This document shows positions 1 to 7,564 of a DNA stretch of 64,000 nt, in pieces. Both the position numbers and the translations under genes were made by a program. The stretch spans positions 310,001-374,000 of the forward strand of contig JADJCA010000011.1 in assembly GCA_016703425.1 (NCBI GenBank). Direction: 5' to 3'. The notes under the pieces are model-generated. The model was not told the origin of the DNA, ran no database searches, and was given only the letters and a program-made list of their open reading frames with translations. The DNA is from Myxococcales bacterium (GTDB lineage: Bacteria; Myxococcota_A; Polyangia; Polyangiales; Polyangiaceae). Within the stretch, counting starts at the first letter, position 1. The number at the start of each line of letters is the position of its first letter.

Positions 1-11
1 GGAATCCGAGC

Positions 12-413
12 ATGCCGCCAACGAGCCGACGGTCACCCATGCCTTGGCAACCCGCCGCCTTGGCGCTCCTTGGCGCCGCGACGATGAGCGCCGCGTGCGG
101 TGAGCCGTCGTACGTCTTCTTGGTACGCACCTACGTCGGAGAGCGTGACTGCTTGCGGACAGCCGACGCCTTCGACGTGATGCGGGGCACGGACCCGGGC
201 ACTTGCGCGGCGCGATGCGTGAGCGTCGCGTCGCCCGACGGCGGCGCTCGGGCGACGCTCCTGGCGCTCACCTGCGGCCCCTTGCCCGTGGGCATGCGGG
301 ACGAAGCCAACGTTGCCTGGTGCCGCGCCGCGCTCGACGCCGAACAACGGAGCAACGCGTGTTTCGCAGACGGCGGCGCTCGAGCCCCGCTGACCGACGC
401 CAGCGCCGAGTAA
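12..413 (+). CDS. putative lipoprotein, unknown function
   Basis: A 133-residue protein with a short basic N-terminus, a hydrophobic Ala/Leu stretch and a lipobox-like MSAAC ending at Cys29, so it is probably exported and lipid-anchored. The mature part has several further cysteines (in GTCAARC, LTCG, AWCRAAL and NACF), suggesting disulfides outside the cytoplasm. I recognise no family. An in-frame ATG at 39 would give a shorter, more usual signal peptide and is an equally good start. It stands alone, about 200 bases upstream of the L,D-transpeptidase gene. The export call rests on the signal sequence only. Confidence 0.6.
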   Translation: MPPTSRRSPMPWQPAALALLGAATMSAACGEPSYVFLVRTYVGERDCLRTADAFDVMRGTDPGTCAARCVSVASPDGGARATLLALTCGPLPVGMRDEANVAWCRAALDAEQRSNACFADGGARAPLTDASAE

Positions 414-617
414 GCAGGCGTCACGAAGCGCGTCGCCAGCTCCCCACTAAACAGCGCGTGGGCGGCGGCCCTCGGCGCACCCGTCTCCGACTGGAGACGG
501 ATCGCGAAGCTGGGTTCTGCTTGTCGCGTGCGATCCAGGACTTCACACCCATTTCGTCGAAATTCTCTCACCGTCGGCTTGCGCGGCCGTTGGCACATGA
601 CATGTAGGTCGCCCTTC

Positions 618-1679
618 ATGCCCCGCATCGCGCTATCCGTAGTTGTCCTCGCGTCCACCCTCGTCGCCGGCTGCAGCGCTGGGCGAGAGGAGGCTCCCGG
701 CGAAACGGAAGACGCCCTCAGACGCCGCGTCGACGCCGAGTGGTTCTACGACGGCGCGCTCCCCGCCCTCAGCGAGGCCAGCGTGGTCGTTTCGCTCAAG
801 GGCCACACGGTCCGCGTCTCGGGCTTTGCGCCCGGCGGCACGAACGTCGCGAACCTTCCCCACGTCAAGTCGACGCGTGAGGGCGACCGGCTCCACGTCG
901 ACGTCGTCTACCCGATCGCTACGGCGCGCCCCGGCAAGAGCAACTCGCCACCGGGCGAATACAACTTCCAGGGCGTGCGCCCCTACCGGCCCGACGGCAC
1001 GGCTGTCACGCGCGACGAAGGCGAGCACTGGGTGCCCTGGGGCGGGTACCCCTTCGTGGCTTACAACGGCGGCATCGCGTTCCACGGTCCCATCACGGCC
1101 AACGACGCGGCGCAAACGCTCGACGTGCCGGAGGACGACGTTTGGTACTTGCAGCGTGGGCCCGTCTCGGGCGGATGCAACCGCATGGCCGCCGAGCACA
1201 TCGTCGAGTTCACGCACGTCATCGGCGTGTCGATGCGCAAGGTCTACGTTGCCAACAAGACCTACGCCGCCAACACGCCCACGAAGGTCACGGTCATCGA
1301 CGACTACGACACCATCGGCGACAAGCTCGTCGACGTCGACTACCCGACGTGGACCGGCGCCGTACGCCCGAGCCTGGAGCACGGCTCAGAGAACGTGACG
1401 ATGTTCGGCTCCTGGGTCGCCACCGAGACGCCCAACGGCACCGATCTGCCGCCCTCGATGAAGTGGGAAGGCGGCGTGCGAGGAAAATACTACGTCTTCT
1501 CGGAGCACGCGAAGACGGGCCTCGTTTGCTCCGTCGACAAGATCGATCTGCCCGCGCTCAAGAGCTTCGCGGCGCAGAAGTTCGGCGGCGAGCTGCCGAA
1601 GGGTTTCTGCCAAAAGCGCGACTGCGTCGTGAGCGCCTTGCGCAGCGGCGCCAACGCGAAGAGCGCCTGCGGCCTTTGA
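618..1679 (+). CDS. L,D-transpeptidase (YkuD-type) lipoprotein
   Basis: A 353-residue protein whose start at ATG 618 gives a clean lipoprotein signal (MPRIALSVVVLASTLVAGC). A more upstream in-frame start would add about 30 residues with no signal character. The C-terminal half carries the YkuD signature: a conserved His in GGIAFHGPI followed by SGGCNRM with the catalytic Cys. Family enzymes make 3-3 peptidoglycan cross-links or attach proteins to peptidoglycan in the periplasm through a cysteine acyl-enzyme. Extra cysteines near the C-terminus (LVCS, GFCQKRDC, SACGL) probably form disulfides. The class is secure; the exact substrate is not visible. Confidence 0.8.
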   Translation: MPRIALSVVVLASTLVAGCSAGREEAPGETEDALRRRVDAEWFYDGALPALSEASVVVSLKGHTVRVSGFAPGGTNVANLPHVKSTREGDRLHVDVVYPIATARPGKSNSPPGEYNFQGVRPYRPDGTAVTRDEGEHWVPWGGYPFVAYNGGIAFHGPITANDAAQTLDVPEDDVWYLQRGPVSGGCNRMAAEHIVEFTHVIGVSMRKVYVANKTYAANTPTKVTVIDDYDTIGDKLVDVDYPTWTGAVRPSLEHGSENVTMFGSWVATETPNGTDLPPSMKWEGGVRGKYYVFSEHAKTGLVCSVDKIDLPALKSFAAQKFGGELPKGFCQKRDCVVSALRSGANAKSACGL

Positions 1680-1692
1680 CGCGGCCGGACCG

Positions 1693-2691
1693 TCAGCGCT
1701 TCAAGAGGGCGCGCAAGACGACGAGCGGGTTGAAGCCGAGGAGTGACTCGACCTCGTAGCTCCCTACGGCGGCGCCCACGCGCTCCTTCAGCAGACCGAA
1801 GGCCGGCTCGAAGAGACCGAAGCTGTCGAAGCGAGAGATCAACGCGCGTGCGTTTTCGGCGACGACGCGCGCGCCGTCGAAGCCGAGCGCTGCGGCGATG
1901 GCTGTGGGGAGCGGCGAGAGGATCACGTCGCGTACGGTAACGGCGCGGCTCCAGGCGCCGGGCCGCGGATCGACGGCCAGCTCGCGGAAGAAGTCGAACT
2001 CGGCGAAGCAACCGAGCGAAAGAGGTCCGTAGGTCTCTTCAACGGCGCGTACCAGGTAGCGCTGATCGCGACGAAAGTCGCCCGAGAGCAAACCCACCTG
2101 GGCGCGCAGATTGTCGGGGCCCGCGACGAGATCGAAGAGCGTGCCCTTCCGACGCAAGACGAGCGACGTGTAGAGATCCTCGTCTTTGAACATGCCGAGG
2201 CACATCACGTGGCCGTCGCGGCACAAGGTGTCGAGCGTGCGGTGGACCATCGTCGCCGACGGAACGGGAACCCCCTTCAAGCGCTCGGGCCAACGCTCGA
2301 TGATCCCGGCTTCCATGAGTTCGCGAACCACGGCGACGAGCTTGAGCGACTGATCAAGGAAATCGTCACTTGCGCGGCATCGCGCGCCGAACCGCTCCAT
2401 GAGCTCTTCGAGGCCGTGATGCTCGAGCCCCAGCGCCCAACTGCCGCTGTGCATCTCGCACAAGGCCTCGAGCGACGGCGCCGTCTCGCCAGCGACGAAA
2501 GGCGGCGGCTCGATGCGCCCCTTGCCGGTGTGAAGGAGTTTGCGAACGCGCCCGCCGTCGCGAATGGCGATGATGCCGCCCCTCGGCCGCGACGATTCGC
2601 GCTCCAGCGGCGCGCGCGGCTTGAAGAGGGCGAGCAGGCGACGCCAGTCTTCCGTGGTCCACCCCTCGAAGCGGACGTTCGCGGTCAGCAC
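1693..2691 (-). CDS. conserved-looking protein of unknown function next to the lasso locus
   Basis: A 332-residue protein starting at GTG 2691. There is no signal peptide or clear membrane segment, so it is probably cytoplasmic. It begins with a basic region (ALFKPRAPLERESSRPRGG) followed by RKLLHTGKGRIEPP and a His-rich ALGLEHHGLEELMERFG. I do not recognise a family. It is transcribed away from the lasso precursor gene, with about 240 bases between the two starts, so a shared regulatory region is possible. A role in lasso-peptide immunity or maturation is conceivable from position alone; nothing in the sequence shows it. Confidence 0.6.
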   Translation of the reverse strand: MLTANVRFEGWTTEDWRRLLALFKPRAPLERESSRPRGGIIAIRDGGRVRKLLHTGKGRIEPPPFVAGETAPSLEALCEMHSGSWALGLEHHGLEELMERFGARCRASDDFLDQSLKLVAVVRELMEAGIIERWPERLKGVPVPSATMVHRTLDTLCRDGHVMCLGMFKDEDLYTSLVLRRKGTLFDLVAGPDNLRAQVGLLSGDFRRDQRYLVRAVEETYGPLSLGCFAEFDFFRELAVDPRPGAWSRAVTVRDVILSPLPTAIAAALGFDGARVVAENARALISRFDSFGLFEPAFGLLKERVGAAVGSYEVESLLGFNPLVVLRALLKR

Positions 2692-2790
2692 GGGTGCGAG
2701 TATGCGCCTAGTTTTGACGCGGCGGCAAAGGCGAGGCGCACTCCCGCAATGGTTCTGAGGGGTTGCTCATGCCCGCGAGGACTGGCGCCG

Positions 2791-2810
2791 ACCAGTAGCC
2801 ACCAGTAGCC
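2791..2810. repeat. two perfect tandem copies of ACCAGTAGCC
   Basis: The 10-base unit ACCAGTAGCC occurs twice back to back in the gap between the unknown gene at 1693-2691 and the lasso precursor. It lies about 125-145 bases upstream of the precursor start. Tandem direct repeats in such a position can be regulator half-sites, but no other copy is evident nearby and chance cannot be excluded. Confidence 0.4.
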
Positions 2811-2895
2811 AAATGGGCGACCGCGATGCGTCGACGCGCTTGCGCATGGTCATGCGATGCGAAAGCGGACGAAGGGAGGAGACGCTTGTCAGATT

Positions 2896-2915
2896 GGCCG
2901 AGGCTTGACTCGGCC
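2896..2915 (+). promoter_or_regulatory. hairpin just upstream of the lasso precursor RBS
   Basis: GGCCGAG (2896-2902) and CTCGGCC (2909-2915) form a perfect 7-bp stem with a 6-base loop. It ends 7 bases before the AGGAG (2923-2927) that serves the GTG start at 2934. It could be an mRNA stabiliser, a translational control element or a regulator dyad. There is no T-run, so it is not a terminator. Confidence 0.4.
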
Positions 2916-2933
2916 GTCCCCAAGGAGAACGCC

Positions 2934-3050
2934 GTGAAGAAGAACTACACGAAGCCCGTCATCGTCCAGCTCGGCAACGTTGCCAACATCAAGAGCAACT
3001 CAACTGGCCCGAGCAGCGACGGGAAGAAGTACGCCGGCTTCTTCAAGTGA
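2934..3050 (+). CDS. lasso peptide precursor (A peptide)
   Basis: A 38-residue peptide from GTG 2934, chosen because AGGAG at 2923-2927 sits 6 bases upstream and because the leader then begins KKNYTKP. Residues 5-14 read YTKPVIVQLG, matching the Y-x-x-P-x-I/L-x-x-L-G leader motif that the RRE protein binds in lasso systems. The C-terminal half (roughly NSTGPSSDGKKYAGFFK) has a single acidic residue, Asp29, the only possible acceptor for the macrolactam ring. With the usual 7-9-residue ring the core would start at Ser21, Asn22 or Ser23. The usual Thr at leader position -2 and Gly at core position 1 are both missing. The three maturation genes lie immediately downstream. Identity as the precursor is well supported; core boundaries are inference. 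Confidence 0.85.
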   Translation: MKKNYTKPVIVQLGNVANIKSNSTGPSSDGKKYAGFFK

Positions 3051-4923
3051 CCGAAGCGCGACGCGCGGACCCGGGCGGACGTTCGTCCCGGTCCGCGGCG
3101 CCGCGACTTCGCTTCACGGCGACTTGAAAGTCGCGCCACCAGACGAGGTAGCCGAGCAGCGTGAGCACGGCGCGCGTGGCGCTCGTTTGAACGCCAAAGG
3201 TGAGCTGCTCGAAGGACTCGGCGAGCCCCCTCCGATCGACCCAAGGCCCGTCGACCCAAGGTGCCGTCCCTTGATCGCGCAATGCGTCCGACGAGGCCAT
3301 GAGGTCCACGAAGGCGGCGTGATTCTTCTTGAGGAAGTCGGAGCGGAACGAATCGAAGACGAAGGTGTCGTGGGCGCGGTTGCGAAGCTCTTCCGGGACG
3401 ATGCCCTCTTGCGCGACCCGGAGGAGCTCTTTGTATCGCCCTCGGAAGTCATGAACCAGGTGAACGCTGATCTCGCCGTAGACGTAGTCCATGAGCGGAA
3501 GGTCGCAATAGGGCGACTCCTCGCGGATCTGCTTCGGAGCCATGAAGGGCGCGTAGACCGCGGTGCTGGCGGCGAGGTACGCGAGGTCGTCGCAGACGAT
3601 GCCATCGCCAATCAGTCGAGCGTCAGCCGCGAGGCGGAGGCTTTCGACGCGCTCGAGGCCCTCGGCCGAGGCCATTTCCCCGCCCCGCAGCCACGGTACC
3701 GTCGAGCGCACCTCCCAATCGGGATTCACGTCGCCCACGTAGAACGGATTCAGGCGCCGGCCAGCGAAGGGGCGGACGAGCTTCCGATAACCCGAACGCG
3801 GCAACATCGAGAGCGCCGTTTGGAGCGCGAGGCTCGCCTCGGAACGTTGCGCGTAGCGCGCGAAGTCGCGGAGCACCGCGGCCCCTTCGCGCAAGAGCCC
3901 TTGCCGAAGCAGGTGCGGCACGACGCGCGGAGAACGCAAGAAGAGCTGATCGGCGCCGAAGCCGTTGAACAGCGTCGACGCGGGCTGAAGCCGCGCGGCA
4001 GCGGCGCGGCCGAACATCTGACCGAACCAGAAGAAGTCGCTCGGCTCGTCCGAGTAGACGTGCTCGCCTTTGAGATCGACGACGGGCAAGTCGGAGGGCG
4101 TGAGAATGGCCAGATCGAGGCCGTAGCGGTCCGCCACGCTCCGCGCATAGCCCTCGCTCGCGCGGAACGACGGAAGATCGGGGCGGGCGAACATGTACGC
4201 CTTGACGTGGCTCGCGCGGGCGCCGACGAGGCACGCGATGAACGACGAGTCGAGCCCGCCGGAGAGCTCGCAACAAATGTCGCCGGGCGTGGCTTGAAGG
4301 AGTCGCTCCTCGACGCCGCGCACAAGCAGCTCGCGAACGCGGAGGCCCGCCTCGCGGATGCCTTGCCGGCGATCGTGGTGGTAGCGCCACGCGCGGCGAA
4401 CAAGCTGCCGTTCCGCGACGCCGCTTGGCGAGAGCGTCACGAGGTGACCCGGCAAGACGCGTCGGACGCCGGCGAGCGGCGTCTCTGGGAGCGCATGAAG
4501 GAGCGACGGCGTTCCGACGATGAAGCGGTCGCGGTAGATCGGGTCAGGCTCGCTGGCGCCCGCGAGGGCGAGCGGCAGCAAGCGGTTCGAGACCGCCCGT
4601 TGACGTTCCGCGATGAAGAGCTGCCGCGAGGCCGCGAAGCTCTTCCAAGCGAGGACGTCGCAAGGGCGCGCGATGACGGCGATGAAGTCACCTTCGGCGC
4701 GGGCGAGGGCTACGTCGCCCTCGCGAAGGAACGCCTCGAGGAGCAGCAACGCGACCGCGCTCGGCGACTGACCCCCGAGAGGGGGCGCGTCCGCGCGAAG
4801 TCGATCGATGCGCCCCTCGAAGACAAGCGCGGCCTCGCCGCGCTGCGCGGAGGGGTACGCTCCGGGCTCAAAGGCCACTCCGCCTTCGGCGCCCTTCACC
4901 AGAAAGCTGTCCGGCAGATGCAC
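3043..4923 (-). CDS. lasso peptide macrolactam synthetase (asparagine-synthase-like, C protein)
   Basis: A 626-residue asparagine synthetase B-like protein starting at GTG 4923. The N-terminal glutaminase-like half (about residues 1-200) lacks the Cys2 nucleophile of true glutamine-dependent enzymes. The C-terminal half has the ATP-pyrophosphatase P-loop SGGLDSS at 221-227. Lasso cyclases adenylate the ring-forming Asp/Glu side chain and then close it onto the core N-terminus. The gene is encoded opposite to the precursor and overlaps its 3' end by 8 bases tail to tail. It is divergent from the B2 gene, so the two may share a promoter region around 4924-4991. Without the precursor, B2 and B1 neighbours it could be read as a generic AsnB; the context decides. 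Confidence 0.88.
   Translation of the reverse strand: MHLPDSFLVKGAEGGVAFEPGAYPSAQRGEAALVFEGRIDRLRADAPPLGGQSPSAVALLLLEAFLREGDVALARAEGDFIAVIARPCDVLAWKSFAASRQLFIAERQRAVSNRLLPLALAGASEPDPIYRDRFIVGTPSLLHALPETPLAGVRRVLPGHLVTLSPSGVAERQLVRRAWRYHHDRRQGIREAGLRVRELLVRGVEERLLQATPGDICCELSGGLDSSFIACLVGARASHVKAYMFARPDLPSFRASEGYARSVADRYGLDLAILTPSDLPVVDLKGEHVYSDEPSDFFWFGQMFGRAAAARLQPASTLFNGFGADQLFLRSPRVVPHLLRQGLLREGAAVLRDFARYAQRSEASLALQTALSMLPRSGYRKLVRPFAGRRLNPFYVGDVNPDWEVRSTVPWLRGGEMASAEGLERVESLRLAADARLIGDGIVCDDLAYLAASTAVYAPFMAPKQIREESPYCDLPLMDYVYGEISVHLVHDFRGRYKELLRVAQEGIVPEELRNRAHDTFVFDSFRSDFLKKNHAAFVDLMASSDALRDQGTAPWVDGPWVDRRGLAESFEQLTFGVQTSATRAVLTLLGYLVWWRDFQVAVKRSRGAADRDERPPGSARRASVT
3065..3096 (+). promoter_or_regulatory. 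strong hairpin just after the lasso precursor gene
   Basis: GCGGAC (3065-3070) pairs with GTCCGC (3091-3096), and inner CGGG/CCCG and GGACG/CGTCC pairs extend the stem, leaving a tiny loop. It begins 15 bases after the precursor stop codon. There is no T-run, so it is not a textbook terminator on the + strand, but it could protect or end the short precursor mRNA. The same bases encode the basic C-terminus of the cyclase on the other strand. Confidence 0.4.
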
Positions 4924-4991
4924 GCTCGATGTCTATCAGCTCCCAAGCGAGGCCGGCGCGAAGTGAGAACGTTCCGCCACCCGGTGCGCCG

Positions 4992-5384
4992 ATGACCGCG
5001 CACCTGTTTCTACTTTCCCTCGCGGGCACGCGCTGGCTCGGCCCCGAACGAACGGCCGAGCTCTTGCGGCGGCTAGGAACGGCGCGACGGCGCGTGGGGC
5101 TCGCGGGGCGTCACAACACCAAGGAGGCGGTGCGCGCGCGCGTTCTCCAGGCGCTTCGGCGCGTGCCGCTCCCCATCGAGTGTTTGGACCAAGCGCTCGT
5201 GACTTGGTACCTGCTCAACTTGAAAGGTCACCCGGCGACGCTCAAGATCGGGATGCGTCTGTCGCCGGTGATCGGTCACGCGTGGGTCGATGCAGACGGG
5301 ACCCTCTTCGGCGAAATCCCCGGCCTCGAAGACTTCGCCATCGTGAACGAGCTCTTGCCGTGGGGTGAGGAGGACGAGAATTGA
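4992..5384 (+). CDS. lasso peptide leader protease, transglutaminase-like (B2 protein)
   Basis: A 130-residue protein of the lasso B2 (transglutaminase-like cysteine protease) family, which removes the leader from the precursor with RRE help. The catalytic Cys64 lies in LPIECLDQALVTWYLL and the His96 in GHAWVDADG, followed by an Asp that completes the triad; spacing and total length match free-standing B2 proteins. An in-frame ATG at 4929 would add 21 residues without family resemblance, so ATG 4992 is preferred. The stop overlaps the start of the B1 gene (TTGA), so B2 and B1 are translationally coupled. Confidence 0.85.
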   Translation: MTAHLFLLSLAGTRWLGPERTAELLRRLGTARRRVGLAGRHNTKEAVRARVLQALRRVPLPIECLDQALVTWYLLNLKGHPATLKIGMRLSPVIGHAWVDADGTLFGEIPGLEDFAIVNELLPWGEEDEN

Positions 5385-5638
5385 GCGCGAAACTCGCGAA
5401 GGGTGTGTCGTTGACAGAGATCGAAGGCAAGGCCGTCCTCTTCGCGATGCGAACGGGGGACACGTTCGGCCTAAGCGAGACGGCCGCCGTCTTCCTGCGC
5501 GCCCTGCTCAAGGGGACGTTCGAAAGCGCGGTCGTTGCCGTCACCGACAGCTACGACGCCGATCCGAAAGCCGTTGGCGACGACATGCGCGAGCTCCTGG
5601 CGGAGCTCGAACGCATGAAGCTGCTCGAGCGAGCCTGA
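5381..5638 (+). CDS. lasso RiPP recognition element (PqqD-like, B1 protein)
   Basis: An 85-residue PqqD-like protein: a winged-helix RRE that binds the leader peptide and hands the precursor to the B2 protease. The start is TTG 5381, overlapping the B2 stop, and is supported by AGGAGG at 5368-5373 seven bases upstream. The N-terminal beta strands (VSLTEIEGKAVLFAMRTGDTFGLSETAAVFLRALL) and the helical C-terminal half match the PqqD fold and length. In split lasso systems B1 and B2 are adjacent, as here. Confidence 0.82.
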   Translation: MSAKLAKGVSLTEIEGKAVLFAMRTGDTFGLSETAAVFLRALLKGTFESAVVAVTDSYDADPKAVGDDMRELLAELERMKLLERA

Positions 5639-5645
5639 GCGACAC

Positions 5646-5670
5646 GACGCGACGCGACGCGACGCGACGC
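5646..5670. repeat. five tandem copies of GACGC
   Basis: Five perfect 5-base units, preceded by one degenerate copy (GACAC, 5641-5645), immediately after the stop of the lasso B1 gene. This is probably a replication-slippage microsatellite in high-GC DNA. No function is evident. Confidence 0.6.
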
Positions 5671-5756
5671 GTGGGAAGCGAAAGATGCGATGGCGGAAAC
5701 GCACCACCCGCGCCATAGTCGGCGCTTCGAATTGGGGGGGCGACCAGGAGTACCGC

Positions 5757-6437
5757 ATGACGACTCGCCCGCTTCATTCCCTTCGCGCTTTCGCCACCCT
5801 CGCAACGTTTGGAGTCCTGACCGCCGTGGCCGCGTGCAGCAGCGACGCGACGTCGAGTTCGCCGGCAGCATCCAGCGACGCGTCCACGACGACGAACGCC
5901 GACGGAGCCACGACTTCACAGCAAAGCGACGCGTCGACCAGCGACGCCGCAGTGACCGCCCTCGACTGCACCACCGCGAACCAATCGCTCGTGTTTTCGT
6001 CCGTCTCGGCGAACATTCAGAAAGGCGCGTTCACGACGCCGCCGGCCGGCATCAAGACGCCGAGCCAGCTCTTTCTGGAGCTGAAAGAAACCGTTTCGTC
6101 GGTCGAGCGCACCTTCGACGTCGAGTTCTACGCGACGACCTTGGCGGTAGGAAAAGCCTTCGACATCGCAACGCAAGGCGCGCCCGGTGGCGCTGACACG
6201 GCGTGGGGCAGCTACTTCGAATCGGGCGCCGGCGCACCGCCGAGCGGCGACGTCTTCATCCCGCAGAGCGGAAAGATCACGGTCGTGTGCGCGACCGCCG
6301 ACTTTCTCGGCGTGACGCTCAAGGATGTGGTGTTCGGTAGCGCCGGTGGCGGTCCGGGGGCTGTCGACGCGGCGGCGGCGGGCTCCTTCACCGCGAACGG
6401 GACGATCGTCGCGAAGCTCGTGGCCGGCACTCACTGA
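5757..6437 (+). CDS. putative lipoprotein, unknown function
   Basis: A 226-residue exported protein. ATG 5757 is chosen because AGGAG (5746-5750) lies directly upstream and because it gives a clean signal ending in the lipobox AVAAC. The signal is followed by a Ser/Thr/Ala/Asp-rich linker typical of myxobacterial surface lipoproteins. The folded part from about residue 70 contains alternating hydrophobic strands and two further cysteines (LDCTT, VVCAT). I recognise no family. It lies downstream of the lasso B1 gene with about 120 bases between them, so it is probably a separate unit. Confidence 0.65.
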   Translation: MTTRPLHSLRAFATLATFGVLTAVAACSSDATSSSPAASSDASTTTNADGATTSQQSDASTSDAAVTALDCTTANQSLVFSSVSANIQKGAFTTPPAGIKTPSQLFLELKETVSSVERTFDVEFYATTLAVGKAFDIATQGAPGGADTAWGSYFESGAGAPPSGDVFIPQSGKITVVCATADFLGVTLKDVVFGSAGGGPGAVDAAAAGSFTANGTIVAKLVAGTH

Positions 6438-6519
6438 GGGGCGCGCTCGACGGGGCGCGGGGCCTTCGGGTAAAGCTGACGCGTCACGCGCCGACGCTGC
6501 GCGCAAACCTGAAGGTCCC

Positions 6520-7474
6520 ATGAGTGCCCCTGCCGCCGTCACCGCCGAGAAGCTCTTCGAGGAGGCGTTTCTTCCGCTCTACCCGGAAGACGCCGCCCGG
6601 GATCTCAAGACCGCGCGACGCGTGGACGCGAACCCAGGGCAAAACCCGAACATCGAAGAGCACCTCCGAGAGGCAGCGCAAATCTTCGCGGCCATGGCGC
6701 CGGAAGCGCTCGGCGGCGCCGTCGACCTCGACTTCACCGACGCGAGCGTGCACCGCCTGACGCCGCTCCTGTCGGCACGAGCGCGCGACCGCTGGCGCGC
6801 CGAAGACGCCCATGGCACGGCGCGCGGCACGCTCTTCAACTTCGTCGTCCACGGCGCGGCCTACGTCGGAGAGTGCGCGAGGCGCGGCCGGGAACGCCAA
6901 GTGGCTCGTCCGTCGCCCCCTCTGGGAGAGCCTCCTGGAGCTTCGTTCCGCCGCCGGCGTCGCCGAGCTCGCGCCCTTCCACTTTTGGCTCAAGGCCCTC
7001 TCCGACGACGCGCTCGAAGGCCGCGTGGCGTCGCTCGGAGACCGCTACCGCACCCACGTCGAGACCCCCACGCTCGACGTCAGCGCGATGCCGGTGTTCC
7101 TGCCGACGGAGCGGCGCCTGCCGCGCCTCACCAAGGTTCGCTACGACGCGCTCTACAAGTACATGAGGGCGCACCTTCCCGAGATCCGCGATCTCGGGCG
7201 CGACTTTCCGAGCCCCGAGCGCTTCGACGACATGGGGCTTCGCTGGGTCGACGCTCACATCCTCGGTGGAGGACGGTTGGCGCTCCTCGCCGCCGCGGGC
7301 CGCGGCGGGGTTCACCTCTTCTGGCTCGACGGCGCCGGCTTCACCAAGGGCGCCTTCGTCGCGGGCGACGACTTCCCCGAGCCCGTCGTCGACGTGCGCG
7401 GCGAGCGCATCGTGGTGATGACGCGCGACGGGGCGCAGGACGCCGTGAGCGAAATGTTGTGGTGGGGGCCCTGA
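6520..7474 (+). pseudogene. frameshifted gene of unknown function
   Basis: From ATG 6520 the reading frame encodes a soluble-looking protein as far as HGAAYVGEC near 6876. The continuation (NAKWLVRRPLWESLLELRS and onward to MLWWGP) is in the next frame up to 7474. Both halves have the codon bias of real genes and the joined product would be about 317 residues. The shift lies between roughly 6874 and 6892; dropping one G from the GGG at 6890-6892 restores one frame. This is either a sequencing error or a recent lesion. I do not recognise the family. It lies just upstream of the histidine kinase gene. Confidence 0.65.
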
Positions 7475-7564
7475 GCCGTCCGAGAGGCGCGCTCGAGCGG
7501 TGCCTCCCCCAACGCACCGCCCAGCACGCACACCCGCGAGACCGTTTGCGTCTACACTCCGCCG

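Noticed and set aside
2980..4995. Long + strand reading frame (671 codons) over the lasso cyclase
   Set aside because: It is the antisense shadow of the cyclase gene, Arg/Glu-rich with no domain, and the minus-strand product has clear AsnB motifs.
5641..5672. GACGC microsatellite as a CRISPR or regulatory array
   Set aside because: Units are 5 bases with no spacers, so it is a simple slippage repeat.
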